A stretch of DNA of 64,000 nt from Simiduia agarivorans SA1 = DSM 21679 (GCF_000305785.2 NC_018868.3:620001-684000), one strand, 5' to 3'; positions 1-10,002 are shown, numbered from the stretch's first letter. Program-made: numbers and translations. Notes: generated by a model not told the origin, from the letters alone.

Positions 1-2372
1 TCGTGCCACAGGTTATCGATACCCATTGCACCGTTGCCGCATTTGTTGGTTTCCCCGGCGCCGGTGCCTTCCGGACATTCAGCCTGATTGGGTAACGCAG
101 CCTGGCCCCACAATCCGTTGGTGCCCCCGGTCACATTCTGCCAACCACGGGTGTAATAGGGCACACCGATATTGATACGGCCTGCAGGCAGCGAGCCTCG
201 GAAGTAATGGTAGGCCCAGTCGGTATTCAGGTAACCAATATTTTTATACTGGCCGCCATAGGCGTTCCACTGCACCAGTTCGGCATCTTCACCATTGTCG
301 AACAAAGCAGCATTTGGGCCCACAAACTGGTTCCAGGCGCCGTGCAGGTCGTAGGACATGATGTTGACGTAATCCAGATACTGCACCGATTCAAACGCTT
401 CCATGCCGCGCAGCAAATAGCCGGAAGAGGGCGACGCAATGGTGAGCATGTAATGCTTGCCGTCGGCTGCGCCCGCCGCATCCAGTTTTTCGCGCAGGGT
501 TTTCATCAACACATTGTAAGACGCATTCAATCCGGCACGGCGCGCATTGGAAATCGCAAAATCGGCTGGATTACCTGCATCCTTCATTGAGGTGGGATAT
601 TCATAGTCTATGTCCGCACCATCAAAACCGTATTCACGCAGAAAAGTGACCACAGAATCTGCGAAGGTATTGATCCCGGCGGTATTGACCGAGCCATCGG
701 CATTGGTGGTCATAGTGTAGAAACCCCCTGAAGCCACCCGGCTGCCATCGGCACCAAAATAACCGCCGGTCTCGGCCCAGCCGCCAATGGAAATCAGGGT
801 TTTCACGTGCGGGTACTGCTTCTTGTATTTATTCAGCAGATTAAAATGGCCTTTGTAGGGCAGTGTCGGGTCCATTTCCGCGCCGGCAACACCCGGCCAC
901 TCCATATCGGTTGCCGCATTTCCGGCAACGCTCGCGCCTACTGATACCCGGTTGTTACCATCCACATGCGCGAAGGCATAGTTGATGTGGGTCAGTTGCT
1001 GCCAGGGTATTTGGTGCGCAAGATAGGCTGGACCGTTAGAGCCGGTACGCCAGCTGGTGAAGTAACCAATAATACGACGTTTGGCGCTGCCCATCAGTTC
1101 CCGACCGTCTGCATCGTAGACGGTGCAATAGGGCGTTTGGACCCCGGGCGTGGAATAGAGGCCATCCGGTCTGCAATCTGCATGATTCACGGAACCATCC
1201 GGTGTTACGTCAATCGTTGCGCTGCTCTGTGCGGACTTGCCGCCGTTATCAATGGCCTTGGCGATGACCGTCTGCGTACCCGCAACAGCGGTCCAATTGG
1301 CTTCATAGGGCACGGAAGTGTCGCTTGCGAGCAATTGTCCGCCCACATAAAACCCCACTTTGCTGATGCTGCCATCGGTATCGCTCGCGCTCGCACTTAA
1401 CAAAATGGATTCACCCGCCAGTGCCGTGGCAGGCAAGGCGCCCAATGACACGCTGGGAGGAACATTGGTGTCGGCTGCAACCGAGAAGCTTTGCGTGCTG
1501 ATTTCACTTTCAGCGTTTTTGTCATCAATCGCAATGACAGATACCGTGTGGTTACCTTCTACTGCAATCCAATTTGCGGTGAAGGGTGCACTGGTATCGG
1601 TATCGATAAGCGAACCATCAACATAAAATCTCACGCTGTTAATAGTGCCATCTACATCATTCGCGTCAGCAGAAAACGCGACGCTCTGACCTGCCTGCAA
1701 ATCGGCTGGCACAGTAGCCATCGATACTGTCGGCGCCTGATTGGGCAAGGAAGCTACATTGATCGTTGCCGAGGCAGAATCAGTACTGGCGCCTTGATTG
1801 TCAGTGGCGCGAGCCAGCACGTTGTGGGTGCCGGCACTGGCGGTCCAGTTAACACTGTAAGGCGCCGCGGTGTTAACGCCGACGGACTGGCCGTCCACAA
1901 AAAATTCAACTTTGACGACATTGCCATCGGCATCCGACGCACTGGCTGACAGCGAAACGGTGTCGCCAGTAGTCGCTGTAGAAGGAGCCGTAACCGATAC
2001 TGACGGCGGTTGATTCACGGTACCCCCATTAACCACATTGATGGTTACCGTGTTTCCGTCCGTACAGCCACTGGTATTGCACAGCGCAACCTGCAGTTTG
2101 TTCTGACCGGCGGGGTAAGCACTGGTGCAACTGCCGCTTTGCTGGTTCTGGCCGTTTGGCGTCAGGCTACCCTGACATTGGACATTGCCGTTGTTATACA
2201 AGGTCCAGGTGGTGCCGTTTTCACCCCACCACATATTCCAGTCCACTTTGATGGCACTGCCGGATTGTTGCGTCGCTTCAAGCCACGCGATATTAGGCGT
2301 GCCGGGCGCTGCAAACACAGGCGCAGCCAGTCCCGACGCTATCGCCAGCGCGAGAAATTTTTTCGTTAACAT
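1..2372 (-). CDS. GH18 chitinase with Ig-like repeats, partial
   Basis: This is a secreted endo-acting chitinase whose C-terminus lies beyond the window start. A signal peptide of about 22 residues is followed by a module carrying WWGENGT (about residues 23-115), resembling the N-terminal domain of ChiA-type enzymes and shared with the next gene. Three tandem Ig/PKD-like domains follow, each with a D(A/V)DG(N/S/T) signature (about 120-390), then the GH18 barrel. The catalytic motif DGADIDYEYP is visible; the acid/base Glu is residue 591, codon 600-602. The start ATG at 2370-2372 precedes a typical Lys-rich signal peptide. It lies 67 bases downstream of the second chitinase gene in the same direction, with a terminator hairpin between them, so co-expression would depend on read-through or a separate promoter. 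Family assignment is secure; substrate preference is inferred. Confidence 0.93.
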   Translation of the reverse strand, partial: MLTKKFLALAIASGLAAPVFAAPGTPNIAWLEATQQSGSAIKVDWNMWWGENGTTWTLYNNGNVQCQGSLTPNGQNQQSGSCTSAYPAGQNKLQVALCNTSGCTDGNTVTINVVNGGTVNQPPSVSVTAPSTATTGDTVSLSASASDADGNVVKVEFFVDGQSVGVNTAAPYSVNWTASAGTHNVLARATDNQGASTDSASATINVASLPNQAPTVSMATVPADLQAGQSVAFSADANDVDGTINSVRFYVDGSLIDTDTSAPFTANWIAVEGNHTVSVIAIDDKNAESEISTQSFSVAADTNVPPSVSLGALPATALAGESILLSASASDTDGSISKVGFYVGGQLLASDTSVPYEANWTAVAGTQTVIAKAIDNGGKSAQSSATIDVTPDGSVNHADCRPDGLYSTPGVQTPYCTVYDADGRELMGSAKRRIIGYFTSWRTGSNGPAYLAHQIPWQQLTHINYAFAHVDGNNRVSVGASVAGNAATDMEWPGVAGAEMDPTLPYKGHFNLLNKYKKQYPHVKTLISIGGWAETGGYFGADGSRVASGGFYTMTTNADGSVNTAGINTFADSVVTFLREYGFDGADIDYEYPTSMKDAGNPADFAISNARRAGLNASYNVLMKTLREKLDAAGAADGKHYMLTIASPSSGYLLRGMEAFESVQYLDYVNIMSYDLHGAWNQFVGPNAALFDNGEDAELVQWNAYGGQYKNIGYLNTDWAYHYFRGSLPAGRINIGVPYYTRGWQNVTGGTNGLWGQAALPNQAECPEGTGAGETNKCGNGAMGIDNLWH

Positions 2373-2395
2373 GATTGTGTCCTTTTATTGTTATG

Positions 2396-2427
2396 GCAAA
2401 AGCGGGCCAGGCCTTTGTGGCCCGCTT
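2396..2427 (-). terminator. Rho-independent terminator between the chitinase genes
   Basis: AGCGGGCC (2401-2408) pairs with GGCCCGCT (2419-2426). Read on the minus strand the 8-bp GC-rich stem is followed by TTTTGCC, the pattern expected just after the stop codon of the upstream chitinase gene. Confidence 0.75.
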
Positions 2428-2439
2428 GTTTACACTGAA

Positions 2440-4638
2440 TTACTTTGCCGGATGGCCAAGACCTTCGTGCATGGCGTTCAGCAAGTTTCCGTTGTCTGCA
2501 TCAATCTCCCAGGCGAAGACGCCCCCCAGGTTGTGCTGCAAAACGAAATTGCCTTTGGCTTTGACAGAGCGTTGGGTGTCGAGGGTCACAAAACGCCCGG
2601 TAGCGGCATCCCAGAGATAGGAAGCCTTGGCGGCATCATCCCAGAACAAGGTGAAACCGTTGATGCCGGTGCCGTTAGCGCCGCCCATCATGTGAGCCTC
2701 AGCCCCTTTGTAATCCATGATGCCCTTTTCCCAGAAACCTTGTTCCTGACTGCCGGTAATTGCGGTGCCGCCAGTGGCACCGAAAGGACCTGACTGATCG
2801 CCGCCTTGAATGCCTTCCCAGCCACGACCGTACATGGCCACGCCGATGGCAATTTTGCCAGCCGGCACACCGCGGGCGATGATGTGACTCACTGCATCGC
2901 TGGCATTAAATCCATCCAGTGGTGTCAGGGCATCAGCAGTATCGTAAATACCGGTTTGATGACCGTAAGTCGTACTCCAGGCGCCGTAGTAGTCGTACGT
3001 CATCAGGTTGATGTAATCCATCGCCGGATGCGCTTGCTCCCAATTAACTTTGGACAGTTTCTCCACACCGCCACTCATGGCAGCCGTTAACTCGTACTTC
3101 CGATTGTTCTTGAGCTCGAGTTCATCCAACGCAGCCCTCAGTTCTATCATCAACGTCGCGAAACCATCTCCATCAGCCGGTGTACCCAGCGCCGGGTTTG
3201 CACCACCGCCACCAGGGAACTCCCAATCGATATCGATGCCATCGAAAAAGTCGTAGGTATCAATTAAATCGATAATCGATGCGATAAATGTTGCCCGTGC
3301 GGTGGGATTAATGCCGATCTCATACAGCGGGTCAGACAAGGTCCAGCCGCCTACAGATGGCAGGACTTTGATGTGAGGGTAGGTTTTTTTCATGCGGTAC
3401 ATTTCCGCGAAAATACCCTTCACGTCATCATCCCACTTTGCCGTGCCATCAAAATCATTTTTTTCCAACGCGGCAAATTTATCGTGAACAACTACGGTGT
3501 AATCCGGTTTTCCGGAACATTGAGAGGTAAGTGCGGATTTGGCGGATCCGGTAAGTGATTCGTTAGGCCCGCATACAGGAATAAAGCCGTAAAAAATATG
3601 GGTGAGGTTCTCTACCGGAATATCTTTTGGATAGAACTTTCGTCCGTAAACGCCCCATTCGACGAAATACGCGCCCACCATCTTATTGGTGGTGTTGTCG
3701 TAAGGCAGGTTATTGGCGCCCATGCCAGCGGACTTTCTGGCCAGCCATTCGCTGTTATCCAGGTAATCCCAAGGGGAGCTGCCGGCATTGCAATCTGTGG
3801 TGCAACCGGGGTCGGTAACGCCACCGGAAACATTGACCGTTACGGCAGAAGAGGGCGTACACACTTCGTTGGCGCCATCACTGTTGCATAATTCGACCAC
3901 CAAGGATCGACTACCGGTACCGGTAACCTTAATCGTGGCCGATGCACTTTGGGCATTGGGAGAATTAGCGGCGATGGATTGGGTATGTATAACCGCACCA
4001 TTATCTTTCACCTTCCACACGGTGCCGTTTTCACCCCACCAGAGGTTCCAGCTGAGCGGAAAACTGGTGCTGGACTGATCACCTAACCATGCAATTGCAG
4101 GTGCAGCGGGGGCATTAGCCGGTGCTGGAGTAGGTGCTGGAGTAGGTGCTGGAGTAGGTGCTGGAGTAGGTGCTGGAGTAGGTGCTGGAGTAGGTGCCGG
4201 AGTAGGTGCCGGAGTAGGTGCCGGAGTAGGTGACGGAGTAGGTGCCGGAGTAGGTGCCGGAGTTGGTGTAGGTGTCGGAGCCCCACTTACAGCAAACGAC
4301 ACGGTATTTGAGCTGGTGCAACCATCGGCATTGCATAGGCTAACGCTCAATTGATGGTTACCCGGTGCGAAATCTGTGGTGCAAGACCCTGATTGTTGAT
4401 TCTGTCCATTTGGTACCAGGCTACCGGAGCAAATGGCAGAACCATTGTCGGTGAGTTGCCAGCTGGTACCGTTTTCGCCCCACCACATATCCCAGCGGGT
4501 GGTTATGTTTGCACCAGAATCTACATTCGAAGGCATCCAGGCAATCGCTGGTTTAGCGGGCGCAGCGGCCCACAATGGAAAGCTGAACGCCGTGGCGACT
4601 ATTGCCAGCGCGAGCTTGGTTTTTCTGTTTGTGTACAT
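2440..4638 (-). CDS. GH18 chitinase with two N-terminal modules and Pro-Thr linker
   Basis: This is a complete 732-residue secreted chitinase. A signal peptide (about 1-25, ending near WAAAP) leads to a WWGENGT-type module (about 26-118), a Pro-Thr-Ala-rich linker made of repeated PTPA units (about 120-172), a second WWGENGT module (about 173-272), and a GH18 catalytic domain (about 300-732). The catalytic signature [10 protein letters not shown] is intact, with acid/base Glu473 at codon 3220-3222. The two N-terminal modules resemble each other and the first module of the downstream chitinase, so the pair probably arose by module shuffling. The linker suggests a flexible arrangement between binding and catalytic parts. 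The promoter upstream carries two identical palindromic operators. Binding of chitin by the small modules is inferred from position, not shown. Confidence 0.95.
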   Translation of the reverse strand: MYTNRKTKLALAIVATAFSFPLWAAAPAKPAIAWMPSNVDSGANITTRWDMWWGENGTSWQLTDNGSAICSGSLVPNGQNQQSGSCTTDFAPGNHQLSVSLCNADGCTSSNTVSFAVSGAPTPTPTPAPTPAPTPSPTPAPTPAPTPAPTPAPTPAPTPAPTPAPTPAPTPAPANAPAAPAIAWLGDQSSTSFPLSWNLWWGENGTVWKVKDNGAVIHTQSIAANSPNAQSASATIKVTGTGSRSLVVELCNSDGANEVCTPSSAVTVNVSGGVTDPGCTTDCNAGSSPWDYLDNSEWLARKSAGMGANNLPYDNTTNKMVGAYFVEWGVYGRKFYPKDIPVENLTHIFYGFIPVCGPNESLTGSAKSALTSQCSGKPDYTVVVHDKFAALEKNDFDGTAKWDDDVKGIFAEMYRMKKTYPHIKVLPSVGGWTLSDPLYEIGINPTARATFIASIIDLIDTYDFFDGIDIDWEFPGGGGANPALGTPADGDGFATLMIELRAALDELELKNNRKYELTAAMSGGVEKLSKVNWEQAHPAMDYINLMTYDYYGAWSTTYGHQTGIYDTADALTPLDGFNASDAVSHIIARGVPAGKIAIGVAMYGRGWEGIQGGDQSGPFGATGGTAITGSQEQGFWEKGIMDYKGAEAHMMGGANGTGINGFTLFWDDAAKASYLWDAATGRFVTLDTQRSVKAKGNFVLQHNLGGVFAWEIDADNGNLLNAMHEGLGHPAK
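4121..4276 (-). repeat. 12-bp tandem repeat encoding the Pro-Thr linker
   Basis: About a dozen copies of a 12-bp unit (GGTGCTGGAGTA and close variants on the plus strand) encode the PTPA linker of the chitinase. The number of units is likely to vary between strains by slippage, changing linker length without breaking the frame. Confidence 0.85.
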
Positions 4639-4730
4639 CGTGTCGACCTCGTCAGTTGCTTATTGTTATTGGTTGAAAACAATCTGCCGGCACATACCTC
4701 CTCCCTGTGACTACAACAGCCCGCAGAAAG

Positions 4731-4773
4731 ACAACGTTGTATAATGCTAGAGACTGCAGGACAACGTTGTCAA
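4731..4773 (-). promoter_or_regulatory. Chitinase promoter with paired LacI-type operators
   Basis: The palindrome ACAACGTTGT occurs twice, at 4731-4740 and 4761-4770, exactly 30 bp apart. On the minus strand a perfect -35 hexamer TTGACA (4768-4773) overlaps the distal copy. A candidate -10, TAGCAT, lies 18 bp downstream, and the proximal copy falls near the presumed start of transcription. A CG-centred palindrome is typical of LacI-family repressors, and N-acetylglucosamine regulators of the NagR type are known to use similar sites near chitin genes. Repression relieved by chitin breakdown products is therefore a reasonable inference. No regulator gene is in this window. Confidence 0.6.
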
Positions 4774-4779
4774 TTTTAT

Positions 4780-5686
4780 TTGCGCAATCTGTTAAGTGGT
4801 TGGCAAGAAACTACAGTATTTGGTTATAAGGGAAAGCAGGCAGGAAGTTCAGGCAAGTTGCAGCAGATAAATATTTCTTAATTTAAACAGTGTGTTAACC
4901 AGGCTTCTTAATGTTAGTAAAAACTAATATTAGTAGACTGGTCGAATTTTCCTTCAGTGTCTTATTCAGAATTGTATTAAAAGAACCAGACAGAGCCGAG
5001 TCCAAATGATTCCGTTTCATCCTTAAAACACCCAAGCAAGCGTTTCAACGTATACACCCGAGCGCGTTGGATCTTGAGCAGCCCGAGACAAAACATCCAG
5101 TGCTGTTTGTGCTTAATCTCCAGATTGTCGACGTGATTCAGTATCAGGCTTGAGGCTTGAGGCTTGTTGGTGTTGCCTTGTAAGCACAGCGATGGCTCCT
5201 GAGGGATCGGGTTTCATACAGTTCAGAAGTACGTGAATCTCTGAGTCAAATAATGATGGGTCTTTCGACATAATCCGCCATAAACTTCCATCATGGCGCT
5301 AACATATTGTTTTTATTATAAATAATAGAATTTTGAGCTATTCAGTCCTTCCGCTGGAACACAATGAAGCTTTAGCGACAATTGAAGCTGTCTATAGCCG
5401 GGTTTAGGCCAAAAAAGAAGCTCAAACATCTTTACTGTGTCGAAAATGGAATGGGATAAAAACAACTGGCCGATACGCTGGGAGGTTTGTCGCCAACCTG
5501 TAATTTCTATGGCGCGGTCGAAATAAGCCCTCTATCTTTCGCTGGCGTTCAAAGCAGCGGCGTCATTCGGCGCCAAAAATTGATAAGAAGTTTAAGCAAT
5601 AAAGCTTCTGCCTCCCTAGCAGGCTTGTGAAAATTACCAACCGAGTGCAACTTTTAGTCATCTATTAAATTCCCATTGGGCCGATA
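4780..5686. other. Decayed intergenic DNA without a recognisable gene
   Basis: About 900 bases with no convincing open frame. A short GAGGCTT triplication is present near 5153-5166. The stretch at 5370-5610 gives short peptide-like runs in several frames broken by stops, which suggests old coding debris, but I could not assign it to a family. Confidence 0.4.
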
Positions 5687-5818
5687 ATGTATGACACCGG
5701 GACCGGCTCGGAGGTGATGAGTCGTATTGCCGCGCCCATGGTCGGTGGGATGCGGAGCGCGGTCATTCTGACTCTACTCGTGTTATCAGCCGTTTACCTC
5801 CTTTGGAGAAAGCCCTGA
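5687..5818 (+). pseudogene. C-terminal remnant of a CusA/SilA-type RND metal pump
   Basis: A 43-codon open stretch ends at TGA 5816-5818 and reads as the last part of a heavy-metal RND exporter. It has the motif [17 protein letters not shown] followed by a hydrophobic segment ending YLLWRKP, which is the usual C-terminal transmembrane helix of CusA-like proteins. Nothing of the preceding 1000 or so residues is present upstream, so this is a deletion remnant. It sits directly in front of the copper island, suggesting that the island once included a cusCBA operon here. A hairpin at 5870-5899 follows and may have been its terminator. Confidence 0.8.
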
Positions 5819-5869
5819 GAAAGTGATCTGGCCAGATGTCATTCGAGTTGATCTGGATCAAATAATCTT

Positions 5870-5899
5870 CCCCAACATTACAGGTGTGTAATGTTGGGG
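5870..5899 (+). terminator. Strong hairpin after the cusA remnant
   Basis: CCCCAACATTACA (5870-5882) and TGTAATGTTGGGG (5887-5899) form a perfect 13-bp stem with a 4-base loop. No T-run follows, so it is either a weak terminator or an RNA-stabilising hairpin for the lost upstream operon. Confidence 0.5.
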
Positions 5900-5968
5900 T
5901 CATCCAGGTGTCAGTCTCCCCTCAATAACATAGCCAATAGATGGCATGAATCCACGCACTAAAACTGC

Positions 5969-5999
5969 TTGACCTGTGTCCATGACACAGGTGTATAAC
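5969..5999 (+). promoter_or_regulatory. MerR-type promoter of the copper operon
   Basis: TTGACC (5969-5974) and TATAAC (5994-5999) are separated by 19 bp, the over-long spacer characteristic of MerR-activated promoters. The spacer holds a perfect 9-bp inverted repeat, ACCTGTGTC-CAT-GACACAGGT (5972-5992). The MerR gene itself begins 130 bases downstream, so the regulator probably controls its own operon. Confidence 0.85.
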
Positions 6000-6125
6000 T
6001 TTCTACAGCACACGGTTATAAAGCAGGGTGTTACTCCTTGGTATATAACCAGTGACTGACTCAGATCAAGGTCCTGATTCCGGCTGAAGCTTAGGGTGGC
6101 ATGACTGGATCAAGAGGAGGGTGGC

Positions 6126-6536
6126 ATGAAAGTCATCGAGGTTGCCAGGCTATTGGGCATTACGGCAGACACGGTAAGGTTTTATACCCGCATCAATATC
6201 CTAAATCCCACCAAAAGCAAGGCCAATGGTTATCGGGAATACAGCGACAACGACGTTAAGCGTTTGCGGTTTGTGTTGAGCGCCCGGCAGTTGGGATTTT
6301 CGGTCGAGGATATTCAGGAGATTATCGGCCATGCGGACAAGAAAAAAACACCTTGCCCGACCGTGCGTCGCCTTATTGATCAGCGATTGCATGAAACCGA
6401 AGAGCGGCTCGCTGAAACGCTGAAGCTAAAGAATCGCATGCAACAAGCTGTGTTGGAGTGGAATCAAAAGCCGGATAAATCACCGACAGGCCATATGCTG
6501 TGCCATTTAATCGAAGAGTTCACCGCGGAGGAATGA
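6126..6536 (+). CDS. MerR-family metal-responsive regulator
   Basis: This 136-residue protein has the N-terminal MerR winged helix (DTVRFYTR, NGYREYS, DVKRLRFV) and a C-terminal dimerisation helix. Candidate metal ligands are Cys77 (in TPCPT) and the C-terminal His123, Cys126 and His127. It lacks the Cys112 typical of Cd/Pb sensors, and its pattern differs from the CueR Cys112/Cys120 pair, so the exact metal cannot be read off. It is the first gene of a plus-strand copper operon behind a promoter with a 19-bp spacer, and its stop codon overlaps the next start (ATGA, 6533-6536). The RBS GAGGAGGG lies just before the ATG. Control of the copA operon in response to Cu(I) or Ag(I) is inferred from context. 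Confidence 0.88.
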   Translation: MKVIEVARLLGITADTVRFYTRINILNPTKSKANGYREYSDNDVKRLRFVLSARQLGFSVEDIQEIIGHADKKKTPCPTVRRLIDQRLHETEERLAETLKLKNRMQQAVLEWNQKPDKSPTGHMLCHLIEEFTAEE

Positions 6537-6859
6537 ATATGAATGCACACCCAATAGCAAACGCCAATCAACAGAAAGGTGGATGCTGCTGTTCCGGAAG
6601 GTCATCTATTTCCACTGCGGAAACGGATGCCAGAAGCGTTAGAGAATCATCGCACCCCCTGCACCAATTACAAGTGCAGGGAGCCACCTGTGGTGGTTGC
6701 GTTAAAAGTATAGAACAGACGCTGAAATCCGTTTTCGGGGTCAGTGAGGCCTCTATGGATCTGGCAACCGGTGTCGCTTCAGTTGTTGGTGCAGTCGATG
6801 CAGATCATCTAGTTGAAGTATTGCAAGTCGTTGGCTTTCCTGCGGCGGTCATCCGATAA
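6533..6859 (+). CDS. CopZ-like heavy-metal-associated (HMA) protein
   Basis: This is a 108-residue cytoplasmic protein with a Cys cluster near its N-terminus (GGCCCSG, about residue 20) and a C-terminal HMA domain with the metal-binding motif GATCGGC followed by the usual amphipathic helix. HMA proteins of this kind deliver Cu(I) to the P1B-ATPase, which is encoded next. The start at 6533 overlaps the merR stop and has GCGGAGG six bases upstream; ATG 6539 is an alternative. A copper chaperone role is inferred; the extra N-terminal Cys cluster is unusual for CopZ and may hold a second site. Confidence 0.82.
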   Translation: MNMNAHPIANANQQKGGCCCSGRSSISTAETDARSVRESSHPLHQLQVQGATCGGCVKSIEQTLKSVFGVSEASMDLATGVASVVGAVDADHLVEVLQVVGFPAAVIR

Positions 6860-6888
6860 AAGTCCTAGAAAATTACTGGGAGTAGGGT

Positions 6889-9234
6889 ATGAGTACAATG
6901 AAAACGGAATCTGGCGACGTCTCTTGCCATGAAGGCGGTACGACAACTACGCCTCATGATCATCATGCACATAAGGCTCATCACCACAGTTCAGAGAATA
7001 ACCCAGGCCCTCAGGAACTTATTATTGAAGGTGCAGGTTGCGCCAGTTGCGTTGGAAAAATCGAGTCGGCGTTAAAGGCGGTTCCTGGAGTAGAAAATGC
7101 CGAGATGAATTTCGCTCAGCGCACTGTGAGTGTGACGGGTAATGTCGATGCTGCTGATCTGGTAAAGGCGGTGGAAAAATCCGGTTACAACGCCAAGATC
7201 GCGGCTGCTGAGAGCGAAGATGATGCGCTGGCGGAAAAAGAACAAGCAGATTGGGCTTACTACAAACGACTAATGCGTGAGATGACCATCGCATTGTCAC
7301 TGGGTGTGCCCTTGATGATCTACAGCGTTGTTGTTGGCGAGATGACGGTAAGCACAACTGGAGAGCGTATTGCGTGGCTGGCCGTTGGACTACTGACACT
7401 TGGCGTCATGGTATTTTCTGGCAAACACTTTTTTGTGGGGGCCTGGCAGTCCTTTAAAAATCATTCAGCCAATATGGATACACTGATTGCATTGGGTACA
7501 GGAACCGCGTGGGTGTACTCCATGGTTGTTGTGTTCGTTCCATATGCCGTCCCTGAAATGGCGCGCCATGTCTATTTCGAGGCCACTGCCATGATTATTG
7601 GTTTGATCGATCTGGGGCTGGCTCTCGAGCTCAAAGCCCGCGGGCGCACGTCGGAAGCGATTAAACGGCTAATCGGCCTACAGGCCAAAACGGCCAGAGT
7701 CATACGTGACGAAAAGGAACTGGATGTCGCCATCGAACAGGTGCTGATGGACGATGTGGTTCGTGTACGTCCGGGTGAAAAAATTCCCGTGGATGGTGAG
7801 GTCATCGAAGGCCATACCGCTATTGATGAGTCCATGTTGACGGGTGAACCCATGCCCGTGGAGAAAACGGTGGGCGATACGGTAGCAGCAGGCACCATCA
7901 ATAAAACCGGCTCCATTTTGTTTAAGGCCACTCGTGTCGGCAAAGATACGGCCCTGGCGCAAATTATCAACATGGTCAAACGCGCACAGAATTCCAAGCC
8001 GCCTATTGGTCGTTTAGCTGATGTGATTTCCGCGTATTTTGTACCCGTCGTAATGATTATCGCCGTCACCAGTGCGTTGGTCTGGCTCAACTTTGGCCCA
8101 GATCCCGCTGTGGCGTTTGCCATCGTATCGGCCACCACGGTACTGATTATCGCCTGTCCTTGCGCGTTGGGCCTGGCAACGCCCATGTCGGTCATGGTGG
8201 GTGTGGGCAAAGCGGCAGAAGCTGGTGTGCTTATTCGCAACGGTGAAGCCTTGCAAACCGCATCGAAAATATCAGCCATGATTCTGGATAAAACCGGCAC
8301 CATCACCCTGGGAGCGCCGAAGGTCACCGATATTTTGGTCGCAGGCGAGCAGCACGAGGACACTATCCTGAAACTAGCAGCCACGCTCGAATCGGGTTCT
8401 GAGCATCCCCTGGCGCTGGCAATTGTCGAGTCGGCCCAGGAGAAGGGTATCGAAACCGGGAAAGTCTCCAATTTTAACGCTATCGCCGGCCACGGCGTGC
8501 AAGCGGAGGTGGATGGCAAAACGTTGCTGTTCGGCAATGAAAAATTGATGCGTGAGCGCAATATTGAACTCGGCGATTTTGTTGAAAAAGCGCAGGGCTT
8601 GGCCGCCGAGGCTAAAACACCCATGTATTTCGCCGTGGATAACCAACTTTCCGCGATTATCGCTGTGGCAGACCCCATCAAGGAGGACTCCATCGCCGCC
8701 ATCAAACGTTTGCAACACAACGGTATTCGCGTCGTCATGCTGACGGGCGATAACCGCGCCACGGCAAAAGCGGTCGCCGAAAAGGCGGGCATTAAAGAGT
8801 TCTTTGCCGAGGTGTTACCGGAGGAGAAATCCAAAAAGGTTCAGGAACTGCAGATGGAAGGTGAAGTGGTCGGCATGACAGGCGATGGCATCAACGACGC
8901 GCCAGCGCTGGCAATTGCCAATGTGGGTTTCGCCATCGGTACGGGAACCGACGTGGCCATAGAGAGTGCCGATATCACCTTGATGCGCGGATCGCTGCAT
9001 GGGCTTGCCGATGCCATTGCGGTCAGCAAGGCTACATTACGCAACATCAAGCAAAATCTATTTGGTGCATTTATTTACAACGTGGCAGGTGTTCCTTTCG
9101 CGGCAGGTGTGCTGTATCCATTTTTCGGTTTGTTGCTAAGCCCTGTAATCGCCGGTGCCGCGATGGCATTTTCATCGTTGACTGTTGTGACCAATGCCAA
9201 CCGCTTACGTTTTTTTAAGGCCCAAGAACACTAA
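6889..9234 (+). CDS. copA: Copper-exporting P1B-type ATPase
   Basis: This 781-residue inner-membrane pump exports Cu(I), and possibly Ag(I), from the cytoplasm. In order: a His-rich N-terminus ([11 protein letters not shown]), one HMA domain with CASC at 51-54, transmembrane helices, the actuator motif TGEP, the Cys-Pro-Cys transport motif at 423-425, the phosphorylation motif DKTGT with Asp467, the nucleotide-binding region with a HP motif (SEHPLA), and the hinge [10 protein letters not shown]. All residues needed for transport are present. The His-rich leader before the HMA domain is more typical of periplasm-related metal handling and may buffer metal. It lies in the MerR-controlled operon downstream of the chaperone gene. 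The DNA-level family call is very secure; copper versus silver specificity is not resolvable here. Confidence 0.96.
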   Translation: MSTMKTESGDVSCHEGGTTTTPHDHHAHKAHHHSSENNPGPQELIIEGAGCASCVGKIESALKAVPGVENAEMNFAQRTVSVTGNVDAADLVKAVEKSGYNAKIAAAESEDDALAEKEQADWAYYKRLMREMTIALSLGVPLMIYSVVVGEMTVSTTGERIAWLAVGLLTLGVMVFSGKHFFVGAWQSFKNHSANMDTLIALGTGTAWVYSMVVVFVPYAVPEMARHVYFEATAMIIGLIDLGLALELKARGRTSEAIKRLIGLQAKTARVIRDEKELDVAIEQVLMDDVVRVRPGEKIPVDGEVIEGHTAIDESMLTGEPMPVEKTVGDTVAAGTINKTGSILFKATRVGKDTALAQIINMVKRAQNSKPPIGRLADVISAYFVPVVMIIAVTSALVWLNFGPDPAVAFAIVSATTVLIIACPCALGLATPMSVMVGVGKAAEAGVLIRNGEALQTASKISAMILDKTGTITLGAPKVTDILVAGEQHEDTILKLAATLESGSEHPLALAIVESAQEKGIETGKVSNFNAIAGHGVQAEVDGKTLLFGNEKLMRERNIELGDFVEKAQGLAAEAKTPMYFAVDNQLSAIIAVADPIKEDSIAAIKRLQHNGIRVVMLTGDNRATAKAVAEKAGIKEFFAEVLPEEKSKKVQELQMEGEVVGMTGDGINDAPALAIANVGFAIGTGTDVAIESADITLMRGSLHGLADAIAVSKATLRNIKQNLFGAFIYNVAGVPFAAGVLYPFFGLLLSPVIAGAAMAFSSLTVVTNANRLRFFKAQEH

Positions 9235-9271
9235 TGGCAGTCTCGACAGTACCTTTTTTAGGAGAATAGAC

Positions 9272-9625
9272 ATGTTATTGATCAATATCGCCGGCATTAT
9301 TCTAATTGCGCTCATCGTATGGTGGTTTTGGTTGTACAAACCAATAGAGGCAGAGCTGGGAGAAAATGATCTGGTGATTACCGTGGAAAACGGCACCTAT
9401 TCACCATCCCGAATTAAAGTGCCTGCGGGTGAGCCGGTTGAGCTGAAGTTCATACGTAAAGATGAATCACCCTGCTCAGAAACGTTACTGATCCCCGAAC
9501 TGCAAATCAGTGACACCTTGCCCCTCAATAAACTGAAGTCCATACAAATACCTGCACTGAAATCTGGTGAATACGCCTTTCATTGTCAGATGCAGATGTA
9601 TCGCGGCCAACTCACGGTGAATTAG
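9272..9625 (+). CDS. Membrane-anchored cupredoxin-domain protein
   Basis: This 117-residue protein has a single N-terminal transmembrane helix (about residues 3-20) and a cupredoxin-like beta domain. Potential copper ligands include the Cys in SPCSE and the C-terminal HCQMQM, which resembles the Cys/His/Met loop of type-1 copper sites. The ATG at 9272 follows AGGAGA at 9260-9265. The domain faces the periplasm if the helix is a normal anchor. Genes of this type often follow copper ATPases, and acceptance of exported Cu(I) is the natural inference, not shown. Confidence 0.75.
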   Translation: MLLINIAGIILIALIVWWFWLYKPIEAELGENDLVITVENGTYSPSRIKVPAGEPVELKFIRKDESPCSETLLIPELQISDTLPLNKLKSIQIPALKSGEYAFHCQMQMYRGQLTVN

Positions 9626-9662
9626 AGAATGTTCAAAAAAGAAAGTAAGGATTGAAATCAGT

Positions 9663-10002
9663 ATGAATATTCAAAAAAGTGACCGCCATTTTTGACGAAT
9701 TTCGTTAGAAGGACGTAGAAGAAGCACTGATTAGGCATGGGGTTAAAGGCTTCACCCTGCATCCGGTCCGCGGTCGTGGAGAATACTTCAACAGCTTCAA
9801 CGAGAATCATTTGATTAAGCACATTCAAATGGAGATATACACCAAGTCTGAACAAGCCGGGGATATCGCGCAACTGATTGTGGAAACGGCACACGTCAAT
9901 GCCGATAGCGAAGGGCTGGTATGTTTTGTTCCGGTGAATGACTTGCTTTGGATTCATGATAAACGCAGTGCGATAGACAGCGATTTTCAATTTCATCCGT
10001 GA
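9663..10002 (+). pseudogene. P-II-like protein of metal islands, disrupted by frameshift and amber codon
   Basis: The conceptual protein of about 112 residues reads VTAIFDEFR, then VEEALIRHGVKGFTLHPVRGRG, then GLVCFVPVNDLLWIHDKRS, which is the P-II (GlnB-like) fold family found in metal-resistance clusters. The ATG at 9663 is out of frame with the rest: one extra base in an A run near 9672-9677 shifts the frame. A TAG at 9706-9708 then interrupts the restored frame at a position where the family has Leu. The remaining frame is open to TGA 10000-10002. It lies between the cupredoxin gene and a DUF2933 gene. A shorter product from an internal TTG is possible but would lack the first strand and helix of the fold. 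Confidence 0.85.

Noticed and set aside
2185..2793. 202-codon plus-strand frame across the two chitinase genes
   Set aside because: It runs through the chitinase ends and the terminator and shows no family signature.
4083..4336. Repetitive frames antisense or out of frame with the chitinase linker
   Set aside because: They are produced by the 12-bp tandem repeat read in other frames.
4781..4799. Weak dif-like string TGCGCAATCTGTTAAG in the chitinase leader
   Set aside because: It lacks the central region and correct half-site spacing, and lies in a promoter; chance similarity is likely.
7572..8834. Long open frame antisense to the copper ATPase (420 codons)
   Set aside because: It is the mirror of a strongly coding gene, is Ser/Ala/Thr-rich without a domain, and has no ribosome site.
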